A stretch of DNA of 47,624 nucleotides from an uncultured Bacteroides sp. (GTDB lineage Bacteria; Bacteroidota; Bacteroidia; Bacteroidales; Bacteroidaceae), in the NCBI GenBank assembly GCA_945607605.1, contig CALYZE010000013.1:1-47624 (forward strand), given 5' to 3'. The notes under the pieces were generated by a model, which had not been told where the DNA came from, made no database searches, and saw nothing but the letters and a program-made list of their open reading frames with translations. The translations under genes and the position numbers were made by a program. How positions within the stretch are numbered: the first letter of the stretch is position 1; every line of letters starts with the position of its first letter. This document shows, piece by piece, positions 45,831 through 47,624 of the stretch.

Positions 45831-47624
45831 TTATTGAATCGGAAGTATAAACCAAAAGCAAGATCCTTCGCCTACTTTACTATTGACTCCGATTGTACCA
45901 CCTAGCAATTCAATAATTTTTTTGCTAACGGAGAGCCCTAAACCTGTCCCATGTACAAAAGCATTCAGCTTCACAAAGCGTTCAAATACGTGTGCCTGTT
46001 TGTCCGGATCAATGCCGATACCTGTATCAGCCACATAGAAGCGCAGATGATTTTCATCCAGTTGTTCATACCCTATCCGGATGCTACCGAAAGAAGTAAA
46101 CTTGATAGCGTTATTGACAAGGTTAAAAAGAACCTGCCTCAGACGATTAGGATCGCTCACAATCTGGCACTCCGGTAAATGATTATCGAAAAGAAGTTCA
46201 ACTCCCGGTTTTGTTTTCAGGCGCATAGTGCGTACTGTTTCTTCACACATGAGATTTACATCCAGTTCCTTTTCGATAAAATCGAATGTGCCAGCTTCTA
46301 TTTTCGACAAATCAAGAATATCCGATATCAACTGCAGCAACAACTCATTATTCCTTTCTACAATCTCTATATATTGTTTTCTCTCTTCCATATTTGTCGT
46401 TTCTCCTAACAAACTTGAAAAACCGACAATTGCATTCAAAGGAGTATGAATCTCATGACTTATATTGGCCAGGAAAGCTGATTTTAAGCGATCTGCAGCC
46501 TCGGCTCTTTCCTTGGCCTCAATCAACTTAATCTCTGTCTCTTTCAGTTCCGTGATATCGTAATTGACACCAATCAGTTCAATGAGTCCATTCTCTGGAT
46601 TATATTGATCGACGAGAACATTGACGCGTATCCAATTCCACTTATCCTTCTCACCTCGGCGTTGAATACGCATTTCTCCCTTAAAGTTCTTTGCTTCACC
46701 TGCACATGCTTTTTGAAAAAAGGCTAACATCACCTTCCGATCATCCGGATACATCTTTTCATAGACACCCACAATATCTGCTAAAGGAGTATTTTCATCT
46801 TCACCCATATTTTTATACCATTGTTTGATAGCATATCCTTTTCGATCTACTAAATTCAGCTTGGCATATCCTACTTTAGCATAATCAGAAATAAGTAAGA
46901 AGAAGTTCTCAAAATCACAAATACGATTCAATGTATCGATACGCTCTGTATTATCAATATTAATTAAAGCATATCCAGTAAATACTCCTTTGCTATCATA
47001 AACCTTACTGACCTTTGTATAAATATTTATAATATCTGATTTCATCGTAGCGAAATAAGCTTTGGCCATATCAAAGGAGTAATCCAGTCGGAAATCTACC
47101 GTATCTTCCGTACGTATCCGCTCGATTAACGAGGAAGGCAGATTCGGATTCAAGAATAAGTTAATGCCTATTGCATCTGCCTTATCCTCTATGCCAAATA
47201 TTTCCATATTCTTAGTATTAGTGTCCACCAAATAACCGTCTTTATCATAAATCTCCACTCCAGCAGGAATATTTGTAAAGAGATTACGAAACAACTTTTC
47301 ACTACGATCCAGAGCCTGATGCGCCTGTATAGTATCTGTCGTGTCCAAAAATAAAGCGATTACCTCATCCTGTTCGGGAGAATAGACAATGACATGGCAC
47401 AGTCTTCCTGTAAGTTCAAAGCACATGTCAAGTTCTTTATGTAAACCGCCGTCTAAGATATCAGTCAAGAATTCCAACTTCGAAGTAGCGTCTTCATGGA
47501 TAGAAGTAAATGTTCTGCCCTTAAAAGCATCTATCGGTTTCCCCAATAAATTTGAAAATATGGTATTTGCATCTGCCAAAATATAATCAAAAGGCATATT
47601 ATGGTTATCACGTATAATAGACAT
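45831..47624 (-). CDS. PAS-domain sensor histidine kinase, 5' end cut by the window
   Basis: At least 597 residues. The open frame reaches the last base of the window; an ATG happens to lie there, but the text begins inside a PAS-like domain, so the true start is probably further out. Two to three PAS/PAC units come first (around 1-110, 80-210 and 225-360). A HisKA domain follows with the phosphoacceptor His in [20 protein letters not shown] and an ATPase domain with NNAIKFT, DTGIGID and GTGLGLS. The usual Arg after the HE-I step is His here (HEIHTPLN). No membrane helix is seen in the visible part, so it may be cytoplasmic. Ligand and partner regulator are unknown. Confidence 0.85.
   Translation of the reverse strand: MSIIRDNHNMPFDYILADANTIFSNLLGKPIDAFKGRTFTSIHEDATSKLEFLTDILDGGLHKELDMCFELTGRLCHVIVYSPEQDEVIALFLDTTDTIQAHQALDRSEKLFRNLFTNIPAGVEIYDKDGYLVDTNTKNMEIFGIEDKADAIGINLFLNPNLPSSLIERIRTEDTVDFRLDYSFDMAKAYFATMKSDIINIYTKVSKVYDSKGVFTGYALINIDNTERIDTLNRICDFENFFLLISDYAKVGYAKLNLVDRKGYAIKQWYKNMGEDENTPLADIVGVYEKMYPDDRKVMLAFFQKACAGEAKNFKGEMRIQRRGEKDKWNWIRVNVLVDQYNPENGLIELIGVNYDITELKETEIKLIEAKERAEAADRLKSAFLANISHEIHTPLNAIVGFSSLLGETTNMEERKQYIEIVERNNELLLQLISDILDLSKIEAGTFDFIEKELDVNLMCEETVRTMRLKTKPGVELLFDNHLPECQIVSDPNRLRQVLFNLVNNAIKFTSFGSIRIGYEQLDENHLRFYVADTGIGIDPDKQAHVFERFVKLNAFVHGTGLGLSVSKKIIELLGGTIGVNSKVGEGSCFWFILPIQ

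Overview
The window looks like a chromosomal segment of a gut Bacteroides or a close Bacteroidales relative. The signs are a SusC/SusD pair with a one-protein hybrid two-component regulator, many promoters of the Bacteroides type (TAnnTTTG at -7, once with TTTG 19 bp upstream), a MurF-alanine racemase fusion, and a complex I operon with fused NuoCD and no NuoE, NuoF or NuoG. I cannot fix the species from sequence reading alone. No rRNA, tRNA, CRISPR array, insertion sequence or phage gene was seen.

Region 1 (about 1-21700) is a pectin (homogalacturonan) utilisation locus. It holds SusC/SusD glycan import, a hybrid two-component sensor (HTCS), a secreted alpha/beta-hydrolase esterase, a CE7 acetyl esterase, a CE12-CE8 fusion (acetyl plus methyl esterase), the cupin KdgF, a second CE8 pectin methylesterase, a GH105 unsaturated galacturonyl hydrolase, an orphan galactitol-type PTS IIC permease, a KduI isomerase that carries a signal peptide, and an ExuT-like hexuronate MFS transporter. 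A likely flow is: de-esterify the oligogalacturonides, remove unsaturated galacturonate with GH105, convert it to 5-keto-4-deoxyuronate (KdgF) and on to 2,5-diketo-3-deoxygluconate (KduI), and import monomers through the IIC permease and/or ExuT. No polysaccharide lyase, GH28, KduD, KdgK or KdgA is in the window, so these must lie elsewhere. The exported KduI directly behind an orphan IIC is the most unusual arrangement here.

Region 2 (about 21700-35200) is mostly housekeeping. On the minus strand it has a GSCFA protein and MurF-Alr, then a separate TatA-TatC-nuclease/helicase operon, and after that a probable small RNA with its own promoter and terminator at about 21720-21790. On the plus strand dxs, trkA and trkH follow one another with overlapping or near-touching ends.

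Region 3 (about 35260-47624) opens with a small secreted protein of unknown function. It continues with the eleven-subunit complex I set nuoA, B, CD, H, I, J, K, L, M, N (ten genes because C and D are fused), and ends with a convergent PAS sensor histidine kinase cut by the window edge.

Two items too short for ordinary gene finding deserve attention: a 35-codon single-membrane-helix ORF behind the HTCS gene (5310-5417, minus) and the small RNA candidate. Regulatory-looking repeats sit between the GH105 and IIC promoters (17294-17360), and a large inverted repeat separates two convergent esterase genes (11223-11302).
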